DNA of 64,000 bases, from NCBI GenBank assembly GCA_024305405.1, contig JAKNDB010000087.1:806001-870000 (forward strand), in the 5' to 3' direction. The translations under genes and the position numbers were made by a program. The notes under the pieces are model-generated. The model searched no databases. It had not been told where the DNA came from and worked only from the letters and a program-made list of their open reading frames with translations. The stretch comes from Dirofilaria immitis. Taxonomy: Eukaryota > Nematoda > Chromadorea > Rhabditida > Onchocercidae. Shown here piece after piece: positions 12,600 to 25,679 of the stretch (positions are counted from its first letter, which is position 1; every line of letters starts with the position of its first letter).

Positions 12600-13479
12600 T
12601 TTGCAATGTGTCCTGCTGTGTTCATTTAAATCCAATTAATCATTTCTTCTTGCTTGACCACTTGAAATCTAAAATCATGCAAAATGATTTATTTTAAATG
12701 ACTTGGTGATTGTTTTCCTAAATTTTTGAACAGTTTCAACTACTGCAATTCTATTGATATCAGTAAATCATTCGATATTTGCTATCCTTGAAGGTTTTTC
12801 AAGGAATTATAATCATATTTTTAAGAATAATATCATTTTGCTATTTAATTGTGATTAATTTAAAATAATATATATGTCGATAGAAAAATTATTGTCAATT
12901 GATATCTTCGAAATAATTCAGGAAAATTTTCTACGCTTTTAATTTGTATTCAAATACAAAGCATTCATTGCTTCAAAAGTAACGAGAAAAACTGATAACA
13001 ATAAAAACGAAGGCGGAAAATTTATAAATATTTAATTTTTATAGTCAAAACAATAATTTATTCACTTACTATTACTTATATGATTCATGATGGCAATACA
13101 GGTATAGAAAGTAATAGGACAGCCGCATTTTCGCAATTAATTTCCAGAAATAAATGGTAATGGCTAATGTATGGGAAAGAATCTGGCGTAGAATTCCGGA
13201 AAATATTTTAGAAATTTTTGTATGCTGCTGTAATACATGTCAAAACTATTTTTCGCCTTTTGACATGTTTTAATTATTTCAAATCTGGAATGATTTATTT
13301 CTATTATTATATGTTATTCATTTTGCATGCTTTACATAAAGCAAATTAAAATATTGCATAAGATTGCAATCGAAATAATCATGTGAATTAGTTATCGCTT
13401 CAAAGTAAATTCATTTATTTTCCACTCATTCAATCCTTGATTCAATTTTAGCAAAATTTGATTAAGCAAATTTCTCATC
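12600..13479. other. No gene seen
   Basis: A+T-rich spacer. Scattered phrases around 13380-13500 resemble 6900-7030, indicating shared repeat debris. No coding signal. Confidence 0.4.
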
Positions 13480-13915
13480 AAATTTTGATTGCTATTAATT
13501 ATTGCTATTTTTCACTTTGTTGCTGAATTTGCGAGGCGAACTATAAAATCAATGAATTGAATGTTTTTTTTGCGTTGGATTTCACACGAATGGGTTCTAC
13601 AATTCGTATTTACTGTATAAGCTAAAATTACCGCCTTTCTCTATGAACTGTACTCTTCATACGCTAACAAAAACTACGAACGAAGAGGTTTCTAATCACC
13701 AAGCCATTTTTTATGAGGGATGTCCATCGACGAAGTTAATTGTTTGTAACAAATCAGGCATCTTTTTTTTAGTAATTTTTTTCATGAATTATGTTATCAT
13801 CATTAAACTTATTTTACTGATATCTTTGAAATTGTATGATTAATTTAAATCATTTCTTTCGTTGATGTATTGTCATATTACCGCAATAAAGGTTTAATTA
13901 CCCACGTTTGAGGTT
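13480..13915 (+). mobile_element. LTR-like repeat copy
   Basis: Copy of the LTR-like family in the orientation opposite to 9690-10205. Its distal part (13630-13915) is included in the inverted-repeat arm described next. No BEL/Pao coding sequence is adjacent. Confidence 0.6.
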
Positions 13916-14446
13916 CTTTCCAGATACGAGAAATAAGAAGTTGGGAAATCAGTGAATATTAAGGAGAAAAGAATCACCCATGTTAAATATGTCACGATCA
14001 GAACAAAATCATCGACATACTTTAAAGGAACAATTAGAGTAATAAGAATTGAATAAAAAATTGAAATTTTTGATATAAATTATTCTATTTACGGTAAGCA
14101 ATACAAATAATTACTTACCGCTATTTTTTCTCATCATTATGATAAGTTATTCATTATAAAATTGAATAAAAGATAATAACGAAAGCAGAATTAAACTAAC
14201 CTATTTAAATTTTCTTTTTATTGTTTCTAAATTTTCGAATACCAAATTTATGAAACTGAAATTCAATATCAGGAAGCCAATCATGATACGTTTTTATTAC
14301 AAATGACTGTTAAGCATAAAATTTGCTTTCTCACTTGTTGAAATTTCAAAATAATCTTTCCATAATATAACAAAGATAATCCATTAATGATTTATCATTA
14401 TGATAAAACCGGCTTCAGTCTTGCTACATTTTCTTTTTCTTCGATT
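13630..14446 (+). repeat. Left arm of a second inverted repeat (about 810 bp)
   Basis: The reverse complement matches 23855-24665 with very high identity; the matched block ending ataatctttccataatataa is identical over many tens of bases. The arm starts inside the last exon of the UNC-93-like gene (its final Lys-rich codons and stop) and runs through its 3' flank into the LTR-like repeat, where identity falls. Confidence 0.85.
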
Positions 14447-17400
14447 TTTTTGGAGCACTTCTCGCACTAATCGGTGATGTTTCCATTGATGCAGGCGGTT
14501 GATTGCTGAATTCCCTCTTACGTCTAATTCGGACATACGATGACCATTCCTTAGTATATACCTAAAAAAACATAAAGTTCTGAACTTTATATTATGAACT
14601 TTACTTTCACAGATAATCTGTTAAAATGCAGAAATTTCTAGCGAATGAAATTTTGAAATTATCGAATTTCTGGGAAAAACTTGAATATCATATGATATTT
14701 CGAAAACTTCATGAAGCAAGTATATACAAAGGCGATGTTCAGATTTTAAAATGTTCATCTTCTAGATATATTATTAGGACTAGAATTTACTATCAGAGAT
14801 AGTTAAAACAAAACAGTCAAATTAACAATCATCAATAATCAATGGATGGTCAATCACTCATCGATGAATGATAGTTGGTATATTATTTGGAAATTTTACA
14901 TAAAACCATTGTACCAAAAATTATCGGAATATCTGATAATTAAATTTGAACTTACAGTGATATCGTCATAAAATTCGACACCCAAATAACAAAGCATTCC
15001 AACCAATAATATGCCTAATGAAATAAGCAAAAATTGGGTGACATTTGTAAAACGGATGAGAATAAGTCCAAAAGCAAAACCCGTTGATTCCCAAAATCGA
15101 TAATTAGCAAATGCAACTTCTAAATGACTAGCAGATAGAGCTATCCATAATCCTGTAATTAAAATTGTTAAATTTCAACTCTTCGTTTTTTGTTCTTTCT
15201 GTTTTTATTTTTTATTCACTTTGAAATGATAAGAATGGCATCGTTACTGAGAATGTTCTATGATAATAATTATTGTTAATTTTTTATGTATAATCATGAA
15301 TTAATTTAAATAAATTTGAAATTTCATTTATTCACTCAAATTTGAATGCAATACTAACAATTTAATAAGCAATGTTTAATCATTTATCGATAAACTAAAT
15401 AAATAGAAATCAGTTACCACTGATTTGAGTATTCCAGACACCATCAGCCATGCCTAAAACACCAACGATAGCATAAAATAATGATGTATCATCAGGATTC
15501 AGAGGCCAAATCTGAAATAGTAATATTTTAATAGTGAATAGAACATTTTAATGCTGAATTTCATATTACTGAATTATTATCCAAAATAGCTTTTCGATAT
15601 TTCTTTGTTGTAAAATCAGAAAAATGAAATATTGCTATGATTCTTTCAAAGATCATATATGACCATTATTATGATATTAATTCGAAAAGTAAATAATCAA
15701 AAAGATGGTTCAAAGATTTGTCAAGACGAAAGAGTTGCAATAAAGTAATTATTAATCTCTAAGCTGAACATTAACTGACCAATATTAATAAACGAAACTT
15801 ACCAAAAGTGTCAACGATACAAGCATACTGATAACAGCACCAAAAACAAACAAGGGCATTCGTCCAAATAATTTCATCAATGGCCCAAAAACTAGGCTGC
15901 ATATAGCATCTGCTACACCAAATGCTGTCATTACGTATCCAATTTGGCCAATACCAAGACCGCAACCAATGTAAGCCTTAAAAGATCATTTATTGATATT
16001 ATCTATCAAAAAATTTCATCCATCAATAAACAATTTATAAGATAAAAAAAAATTACTTTTGTATAAAGGCCTACGACAAATGCCTGTTCAGCACCGCTAA
16101 AAATGTTAGCGGCACAAGTAGTAATGATCTTGGATAAGTAAGATTACGAAATATCGCTTTGCAAATATCTGTTGAAAAAATGGTGCTTTTAATCTGCAAC
16201 AAATTATTATTATTTAGCTAAATAATTTTACGATTTCTCTGAATTTTATAAGCGATTTTTATCGCAAGTCTTGAGAATTTTGTTTTGGTAAATCTCATTA
16301 TTCTTTTAATTTTGATTCAATAAAGAATTTAAGACAAAAGCTAATCTTTTGATTAAAAATTTTTAAAAATTTATTTTCATAACGTTATTAATGTTTTAGT
16401 CCAATATAAAAATATAAATTAATCAGTTTACAAAATTTCTGATTGTTTCATACTTATCATCGATAAAAACTATATAATTTATATTTATTTTATTGATCTT
16501 ATTCAGGTCAGCAGAAGGATGGAGAACATTTTGATCGATTTTGATTAGATAAATCTATTCAGAAGTGATATATGATGTTTGCGCCATCAAAAAATTAACA
16601 GAATTTCAACACTTCGTTGAATTTTTCATTTTCTTCCTCCATAACTCTTTCTTCCAAGTCAAGAAGTTGATTAGTTGTTGATAACTTCACTATTTTAATT
16701 CAATTCAGGCTTTTTAAAATTCTTATGATATTTTGATGAAATGCTTTTGGATAGTCTTGATTCACTCAAAAATGCTTATAAAAAACGCACTGCTAAAAAT
16801 ATTACCAGCACAAGTATTAATGATTTTGTATAAGATTTTGAAATATCGCTTTGCATATTTCAGTTATTTAGGAACAGTGTGGAGTTCCTTCAGTGTAGAA
16901 GATTATGCGATCATATTTATCTTAAATAAGATCAAGAGAAATTTATGATACTAATCATGTTATCTAATTGTTTTGCTATCAATTAATTGGTTAAGCTGTA
17001 GTATTTTAGCTGATTTACTTAATATTATTCTCCGCTAAATAGAATGCGCTTCTTCTTGAATTACATAATATATCTGAATATAATCTCAATCATGTATCGA
17101 TATATTTATCATTCGCCTAAAAATAGCTTTTTAAAAATGTGATTTGACAAAATTGTCACAAACCTGGCAATTTCATCTTTTCTGAGCGAATTCAAGAAAA
17201 GTAGTACAATCATTAGTGCAACAATGGTACAACAGAAATAGATTCCACAAAGAGATAAATAGACACTTTGCGTTGGCCGTTGCAAATTTTCAATTGCTTG
17301 ATTGCTTAAGTACGATATATTATCGCGAAAGAAATGACCACAGCTGAAATTTATATGTTCAATTATTAATTCTAATTAATTCAACATTTTAAGCATCATC

Positions 17401-20053
17401 CTTAATAAGATGAAAATTCAAAGGTTTGATTTTTTAAAAAAATTAAATTTATATGTTAATGATTGCTATATTAGATATAATATAAAAGCAAAGAGATATC
17501 GATTCATAATTCTGCATAAAAAGAAAAAAGAACTAAAATACGAGAATTAAAATTATGACAATACCATTTTTGTACTTGATCTTCTAATTGACGATAACCA
17601 GTTGCGGTTGTTAGAATGAAGGATGAAATAACATTACCAATTACTTGACCCAAATGAAGTACCATAAAAAGTAACCAAAGAACCTTAACACTTGGTTTAT
17701 TTAAATTATCATAAAAAAGATATCTGATTATTTTTGATTAACATTCATTTTTTTTTTTACTTAAACCATATCTTATCAATAATCCATACTTTATCACCAG
17801 TTCTATTTGTCAATATAATCAGATAATGATAAATATGAATACCTAATAATGACAACATTTTGTGCTTCAATATTTAATTGTGCATATTTTGTTCCACATT
17901 CCAGAATATATACACATTTTGCTGCCCAAAGACAGCTTCCAGCACATCCGGCTAAGATAGAAGATGGGATAAGCGAATAATATCTATAAAAGAGTATATA
18001 AATGTCGAAATTGAATACTAAATATAATATTTAATTTAATATTTATGAATAATAAAATGAAACATGAAATATGATATTAATAAGAATATATGAATAGTTT
18101 AAAAAAATTATTGAATTGATATATGATTGTTTTGATGATGATAATGATGATACTTATAAGCATTATTATGATTTAATTTTTTGATATATTAAATATTATT
18201 TCATTCTATTACTCATGAATATTAGATTAAATATTTTAAATATAACATTACAATTTGAAGAAAACTTACTTGGGTAGGAAATTTGATAACATATAAATCA
18301 TGAATATTCCTGATGATGCGATTAATGTACGTTTGCATCCAAGGCGGTTTAGAATGAATGATGGAACAAATAAATATGATACTGATAAGCTGATGTAGAA
18401 AATTCTAAAATTATAATTGAATATTGATTACTATTATTACATTAAAATGATGATAAGAGCATTTAATTTTAATGATTTCAAGGCTATTTTTAAGATAAAA
18501 ATTCCCAATACTCAATGCATCATTGTATAGAAGTACTTGTTTTATGATACTCGTTTCATGAACGTAAGAATTCCAAAAACATACGATAGACTGTCTGTTC
18601 CCAGAGGACCGTTAATAGAAGATTGCAGATTCTGTAATCCATGAAAAGCGGTAAAGAGAAATAAAAATGCCAAGCTAACAATCCATAAATTTACTCGAAT
18701 TTTTCGTTTTGCCTTATCACATCGATATTTCTCGGAACCAGATAAGAGAGCACGACGTCTTTTTCTGATTAATTTTGCAGCAAATCCCTGACTAAAAAAT
18801 AGTAATAATATGTTAAAAAAATAACAATAATATAATATGCTTTTAAAAAAATCACTCAAATCTTATTTCTATTTATTCAATAATTTGAAATTTGAAATTG
18901 AATTATGAATCCCTTGCCTGAGCAAGATAACTCCTGATGGTTCGGTATCATCAACTGATTCAATACTCGTCAAATGATAATCGAAATCGCGAATCTTTGT
19001 CTTTCTGCTAAATATTCGACGTCTAGAGCCATGAATTGGACAAAACGGATCATAGATGTAAACACGCTCAACGTTATCTTCCGGAGATCGATGCTCCAAC
19101 GACTTTTTATTGTATAATGAATCACCACGAAACAAATAAGCACTAAATTAAATTTTTTTTTAATTTAGAATAATGGAAATCATTCTAAATTTAGTTCTAA
19201 ATGACAACTATCGTCGAAATTTTGAACTTATACAAAAATAGAATTCTAACAAAATCATCGATTCTATTCCGGAATTGAACTTATTTAAATTTTTAAAAAT
19301 TAGCAGATACCATTTAGTTTCATTTTCTCGAAAAGATGATCGATAGCTGGATGATGGTTTATTTGTTGGTACTGATGACAAAGATAAAATGGATGATTGT
19401 TCATCAACCGTGAAAATTGGTTGTTCCGATGATGAGGCGTGATGATGTGGCAATGTTGGTTTTAAAATTGATGACATTAATTCAGGAATTTTTGTTTTTC
19501 ATTCATGACAGTAGAAATTTTGTTGCTTTCGGAATATCCGCTTTTCAATTTATTCATCAACTTGCTACTAATTTTACGAAGACCAGGCCTTTAAATAAAC
19601 AAAGAATACAAATTTTCAATATTAACAATGAAATGTTTAAAACTTTAATTGATTGAAAATTAAATGATTGAAATATATTTAAAATTAATGCATAAAATTG
19701 GTCATCATAGATGTACTATTTTTTAAAATCTATTTTGCAATTTTTTAAGCGCATAATTGGGAAAACGAACTATTAATTTAAAGATTGATTCAAAATGGTC
19801 CATATTTTATGTCGAGAATATCAATCATTGTAAGGATGGTATAATATACAATATAACCGAATAATTAATTGAACTGATATTAGGTAATTTTAATTTTGAT
19901 ACTTAATTATTCTAAAGAATATTGTTAAACTTACATAGTACTTTTTCTCTCCGATTCTTCACGAACCATTTCATCGAGTATTTTTGAAAGTTTTTCAGGT
20001 GGTAATTCAGCTGCATTAGCTACCGTTTCTACATCGAACAATTGTTGGTCAAA
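14424..20053 (-). CDS. unc-93: UNC-93-like MFS-type membrane protein (N-terminus unresolved)
   Basis: UNC-93 family proteins have about 12 membrane segments; C. elegans UNC-93 regulates the SUP-9/SUP-10 potassium channel in muscle. Exons (minus): 20053-19935, 19588-19311, 19142-18918, 18791-18585, 18404-18270, 17983-17843, 17690-17565, 17343-17160, 16193-16057, 15976-15803, 15511-15418, 15152-14956, 14561-14424 (stop TAG), about 718 codons. Seen: a long Ser/His-rich cytosolic N-terminus; first helix after KIRVNLWIVSLAFLFLFTAF with GLQNLQSSINGPLG; SLLLVPLTF...SGAEQAFVVGLYTK; GMADGVWNTQISGLW; NYRFWESTGFAFG; basic tail KKSKKKKM. Phases agree at all junctions except two 1-base breaks in A/T runs (16099-16103 and 19489-19493). 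The intron after 18918 uses a GC donor. The start codon is not found; a His-repeat stretch near 20640-20735 could be the first exon but is out of phase. Confidence 0.85.
14580..14900 (-). repeat. Intronic copy of a dispersed element
   Basis: Lies in the last intron of the UNC-93-like gene. It matches the reverse complement of about 6541-6800 in order: gcagaaattt, aatgaaattttgaaat, gattttaaaatgtt, gagatagttaa and gtcaaattaacaatca. The same element therefore sits inside the first inverted-repeat region and inside this intron. Confidence 0.65.
16773..16860 (-). pseudogene. Decayed duplicate of an UNC-93-like exon within its own intron
   Basis: Minus strand here reads EICKAIFQNLIQNH then stops, closely matching TDICKAIFRNLTYPRS of the true exon at 16057-16193, about 0.65 kb away. 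DNA similarity covers roughly 90 bp, including gcaaagcgatattt and acttgtgc and the run of five T before agc that breaks the frame in the true exon. No usable splice frame remains. Confidence 0.7.
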
Positions 20054-22659
20054 CTAAAATTGTCGATGATTTTTTCAAGTTGATTTAATTTATTGATTTT
20101 TCTTTAAATTTAACAAGCAAAAATCTTGCATATTTTGATATTTGATTAACATTCATTTTTATGCATGCGTTCTTTAGTATGCACAATTAATAAAACATAT
20201 AAAATATTACCTTAACTTAGTATATCTTTAAATGTAAAGTCAAATTATCATATTAATTTTTTTTTTTAAATTTCAAATCTATTTTGTCAATTCGTGCAAA
20301 TAAATGATGATCTAATTTGTTTATCTAAAAATTTCATTTATTTATCTACAAATAAATTATGATTAGTCATCAGTCATTATCACTTGAATACATATGTATG
20401 ATTCCACTAACTATCAGCATGTTCTCCTTCACCGATGCATATAAAATTTGCTACTCTCTACATTTATCATAATACATTATTTAAATTCTTTCTTATGTTT
20501 TTAAATCTTCAAAAATTTAAAAATTTTTCAATTATATGACGAAATAGAAATTGAATATTGATTATGAAATAATTAATCAAAAAGTTAAGGAAATAAGTAA
20601 ATAATTGAGTATGTAAATAATTACATCATAATCAAAAGTGATCGTGATGTAGGATGATGATGATGATGATGACCGAATGTATCATGCGTGTTTTCCTTTA
20701 CTAAATTCCATATATTGTGTCGATTCATATCATCCGTTAGATTGATCACTTTTGCCTTCAAATGAAATTGAAAATTCTGATAAGTCAAAATTAATTAAAA
20801 TATTATTAACACTTTTCGATTATTTCGATTAATTGATTAATTAATCAATAAATTTAGCTAATTGAAAAATTTCGACGTAAAATTTCCTTTCAAATAATCG
20901 ACTGATAAATAAAATGAAATAAATAAAAACATAAATTGCTTTTGAATGAAATAAAAAACTCAATAACACAGCCGAAATTTGAATTAATGAAGTGATATTG
21001 TTTATCAATTCCAAAATTAAGCTATCAGCAAGGATAAAAAATGAAGGAAGGAAACGAAGAAGCTATCATCAGTTTGTCTATTGTGCTGCATTTTAGTCTT
21101 CTTTCACTAACCAATGAGCAAAGTTCGCAGAGTTCCGAATATTACAACGAAAATTTAGCTTCTTTAAAAATTGGAAAAAAAACGATCTTCTTTCTAGAAG
21201 TTTTTTGTTTTCTTAAATTCAGATATTTCGAAATTGAACTAAAATTCTAAGTTTTTTAATTACAAAATTGTCTTTCAAATTTCATCATTCTAAGTTTCAT
21301 TCTAAGTATTTCAAAATTGATAAATAAACAAAACAAATATGATGCAAGCAAAAAATAAGTAAAAGTAAAGATGAATTTTGAAAACTATAATTATCTACTC
21401 TTTCGACACAACAACTAATATCATATATCCTCTCTATCTATTATTTTGGACAATAAAATATCTTCCCATAAAGCGCCATTATTTTCTACCTGTAAAAAAG
21501 CATACTGAACATGAAAATGAATGATTCGAATTACTGATGGAAAAATGGAAAATGAAAGAAACTGAAATAGAGTAAATTTATATTTCGTGATTATTCTTGA
21601 GACAAGTAGTAAAAGATGATAGCAATTGATATGATAAGTTTTCTATGGATTATTAGACATTTATTTGCTTAAATTCGAGATATTCATTGCAATCTTTTTT
21701 TTTTTTTGATTTTTCGTTCCACCTATAATAATGCTTTATATTTGTCCCAATTAGTATATTTCGTATTTATTTTATATTCTCTACTTGTTATTTAATTTAT
21801 ATCTTATACTTGTTATTTATATTCTGCACTTGTTATTATATTCTGTACTTGTTATTTATATTCTATACTTGTTATTTATATTCTATACTTGTTTACCAAT
21901 TCATACATTTCATTTTTTTCAAAAGTTTTTATTGCTACAAATAAAATTCATTTATTTATAGCATTTTTTGAACAAAATGATTTGATTCACGAAAAATTGC
22001 AATAGATCATTATCTCATTTTCATTCATCATTCATCATCATCTCCTCGTTTGTTTTCTCATTGCTTTTCGTACTTACCATATTAAATTTTCTTCAATCTT
22101 TTTTGCTATATCAACAGTGCTTATTTTTCATGCTTACCTCTTGAAAGATTCGATAATATCATTTTAGGTAAATTTCTTCAAAACACCATATATGCATAAC
22201 CAAATTAGCATTTCAATCAAAATATTAATGAATAACGTTCCAAAGTTTTGTTCTTAACTTATTACTGTAATATGAGGAAATAGAATGATTAAAAAGATTA
22301 GCAAATCAAAAATTCAAACTGAAATTTTAAATATTATAATGAAGCAATACCACGATTCATTCTTTTTAAAAGATGTGAATAATGTAATAGTAAATGGAAG
22401 TATCTTTGAATAAATGCAACACATAATCAACTGACAGTAATAATATCATTTTGAGCAGGTAAGATTATTTTAATTAGCTAATATTTTCCACCTGTCTTTA
22501 TAGCAATATTTACACTAAATGTATAGAAATTTTCTACAACACTTACAAAAATAGCATTTCTTGCATTAAGAAAAAATTATCGTAGAAAAATTGGCCATAG
22601 ACAGTATATAACTGTTCTTTGCATCAGTGAAATTCACCTTTAAAGGTAAGAAGTAAAGT
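20054..22659. other. Upstream region of the UNC-93-like gene; tandem repeat, no clear gene
   Basis: Contains a (GAT/ATC)n stretch near 20655-20675, which on the minus strand encodes six His in a possible first exon of the UNC-93-like gene. At 21775-21895 the phrase tatactTGTTATTTATATTC is repeated five to six times with a period near 19-20 bp. The frame at 21041-21250 has no recognisable product. Otherwise nothing seen. Confidence 0.5.
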
Positions 22660-22815
22660 ATGGCTACTAAAAAATCAAGTGCTAGTTCGTTCCTGTAATG
22701 GTAGAAATTCTGCAGGTCGTAGGTTAGGAATAAAAAAAACGGGAAAGTCTTTCCTGGTACTATAATTGTCTGTCAAAGGAGAACAAAATTTCACCTCGGT
22801 ATGGGGGTGAAATTT
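22660..22815 (+). pseudogene. Mitochondrial ribosomal protein bL27-like remnant
   Basis: Three frames in succession give ATKKSSASS, then NGRNSAGRRLGIKKTGKSF, then PGTIIVCQRRTKFHLGMGV. This is the order of the bL27 N-terminal signature (ATKK-GGS-NGR-S--RLGVK---G----GTIIVRQRGTKFH-G--VG). The two shifts are each one base, at ttcc near 22690 and at the ttt near 22750. It stops being alignable after GMGV, where bL27 should continue with G-G-D-TLFA; a gtgaaa donor is possible there but I found no following exon. Either a pseudogene or the first exon of a gene spoiled by single-base errors. Confidence 0.6.
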
Positions 22816-23854
22816 TAATACCTATAAAATTCACCAATTTCGCTAACTAATAACCTTTGCTATGCTTGCATTCCATCAAATGGTATCATTCATATATGTA
22901 TCGCTCTGAAATTAGAATATCGTGTAAAATATTCAGATTTATATCGATGTGGTAAGTGAATTTCAAACTTTCTTTAAAATAAATTTGTTTCCTTTTTTTT
23001 AATAAAAATTACTATAAAAGGAATTATTGTTCAGTCTGTTGCAATTAATGCATTATTTTAGAAAGTATAGGGATTTCATAAGCCGAAATAGAATTTGAAC
23101 CAGTAAATATACAATAATCATGATATAAAATGATTAAGTAAAGCAAAATTGTGAGAATGAGAGAGAGAGAGAGAGAGAGCATCATTATTGTTAATACCTC
23201 TGGTACCATTTATTTCAGGTGATGTTGCCTTATCTGATTGAAATCCTAAATTCTGCTTCTAATACATTGCCGGATAGTCATATTCATGCATTGCAGATAA
23301 TCATATTTATCGATAATACTTTAACAATTTTAATTCAAACATAATGATTAGATCAATATATTTCATGTTAATTGTTTTTGCCAATAGTCCAATGTTGTTT
23401 TATTTTAACCGTTACCGTAATATGGATAGTAATATTATTGACTACTATTAGATACCAATGTGATAGCAAGTTTTGATACAAGCATTCGAACTTATGCAAA
23501 TCAATAGACAGAAATATGAATATGATAAAAGACTTCGTGAAAGAAAGATAATAAATGAATGAAAATATGTCTAGTTTAAATAAAAATTTTTAAATAAATA
23601 TCGAACATTATTTTTCTTGATCATTTAAATACAAATAGCATCTGCTTCATTTCATTCTGAAACAACAGATTTTCATAATACCATTATGTTCATGAAATCG
23701 AGAGCTGAATAATCATCATTAATGTTGATTACATAATTTAAGAAAAAAATTATTTAAAAAAAATGCCCAATTTGTGACAAACAATCAACATCGTCGATGG
23801 ATATCTCGCATAATGACTTGGTTAGGATCTTCTTCGTTCATGAGTGCAGGATTC
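22816..23854. other. Spacer with (GA)n microsatellite and LTR-like fragment
   Basis: A (GA)n run at 23158-23180 and a partial LTR-like copy at about 23750-23850 (phrases cgtcgatgga and cttcttcgttcat) directly before the inverted-repeat arm. Nothing coding was recognised. Confidence 0.6.
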
Positions 23855-24665
23855 AAAAAAATTGGAAGAAAAAGAAAATGTAGCAAGACTGAAGCCGGTT
23901 TTATCATAATGATAAATCATTAATGGATTATCTTTGTTATATTATGGAAAGATTATTTTGAAATTTCAACAAGTGAGAAAGCAAATTTTATGCTTAACAG
24001 TCATTTGTAATAAAAACGTATCATGATTGGCTTCCTGATATTGAATTTCAGTTTCATAAATTTGGTATTCGAAAATTTAGAAACAATAAAAAGAAAATTT
24101 AAATAGGTTAGTTTAATTCTGCTTTCGTTATTATCTTTTATTCAATTTTATAATGAATAACTTATCATAATGATGAGAAAAAATAGCGGTAAGTAATTAT
24201 TTGTATTGCTTACCGTAAATAGAATAATTTATATCAAAAATTTCAATTTTTTTACTCAATTCTTATTACTCTAATTGTTCCTTTAAAGTATGTCGATGAT
24301 TTTGTTCTGATCGTGACATATTTAACATGGGTGATTCTTTTCTCCTTAATATCCACTGATTTCCCCAACTTCTTATTTCTCGTATCTGGAAAGAACCTCA
24401 AACGTGGGTAATTAAACCTCTATTACGGTAGCATGATAATACATCAACGAAAGAAATGATTTAAATTAATCATACAATTTCAAAGATATCAGTAAAATAA
24501 GTTTAATGATGATAACATAATTCATGAAAAAAATTACTAAAAAAAAAGATGCCCGATTTCTTACAAACAATTAACTTCGTCGATGGACATCCCACATAAA
24601 AATGGCTTGGTGATTAGAACCCTCTTCGTTCGTAGTCTTTGTTAGCGTATGAAGAAGAGTACAAC
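23855..24665 (-). repeat. Right arm of the second inverted repeat, carrying a copy of the UNC-93-like 3' end
   Basis: Inverted copy of 13630-14446. It starts with the last codons and stop of the UNC-93-like gene (gaagaaaaagaaaatg then tagcaagactg) and continues into the LTR-like repeat. The gene end here has no upstream exons and is therefore a duplicated fragment. Confidence 0.85.
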
Positions 24666-24830
24666 TCATAGCAAGAGGTCAATTTTAGCTTATATCGTAC
24701 ATGGTACAGTAAAATACGCACGTGTAACATATACCCTTTGTGTGAAGTCCAACACAAAAGAAAGCAATGAATTTTTTTCTATTTTTCTAGTCGTCCTCGC
24801 AATTTTAGGGACAGCTTTAATGCCGCGATA
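24395..24830 (-). mobile_element. LTR-like repeat copy
   Basis: Contains cgtgggtaattaaacctcta and tacatcaacgaaag, then acgcacgtgtaacatatacc. It overlaps the inverted-repeat arm and continues past it with lower identity to 13480-13630. Confidence 0.65.
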
Positions 24831-25009
24831 TGATTATTATAGATCTTGTTCATATCATCCGTTTAATTAGTAATTTATTGTAGTGAGACAAGTAAGTAAT
24901 ATATTTTTGCTATAAGACGGATTTTTGTATGTTTGGGGCCGTTTAGATTTCTGTTGCTATAACATAACGTTTGTTGGTTTTTTATATTTATAAAATTAAA
25001 AATTTGCAA

Positions 25010-25270
25010 TCATTTTATTGCCGATCATTTTAAAGAACTCCATGTTTTTGCTTTATGTAAATGTTATTTTTAAGTGGAAAAATTCACCGATTCGAATTCA
25101 TTTCCTGAGAAAATGCCTCTAAAACCTTTTTGAAATTCTTTTTTTTTTTTAAATACACGAATACGAAGAAACTATTTCAACTGAAATTTTGTCACAGATT
25201 AAGAGTTATAAATCAGCTCAGTTACAAATAAGTTATATTCACCGATTTTAAGATTCTGTAAATTTGCGAA
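25010..25270. repeat. Dispersed repeat fragment related to 11660-11900
   Basis: See 11660-11900: the same order of shared phrases. It follows an LTR-like copy here too, which supports membership of the same element family. Confidence 0.6.
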
Positions 25271-25679
25271 TACAGTTGAGATTATTTTCTGCTAATCTTC
25301 TACCAGTCAGTATCATCTCTTAAGCTCATAAAAGTAACTCTTTAAAATAATATTAATTAGCAAAATGACGGAAGAAGCGATAGTGGAAATCATTCTTAAT
25401 GCCAGTTGTACAGTCTTCCTTCATATCATTTTATCCCATAATCCCTGCACAATAAGTGTCATCCACCTGTTATCAGAAAATATTAAGTAGACGGTATTCT
25501 ACTGATGCCACAGATGAGACATTATGTGTTGGGAGGAAAGCTCACGAAAAGTGATAGAAAAATAGAAGAATTTGGTCATAAAACAATTTAGCACAAATTT
25601 TTGGTCAAATTTTTTTATAAGAAAAACCAAATCAAAGTGTAAGCTAAAGAACAAATGTATTGCTATTATCGTTGAAGGG

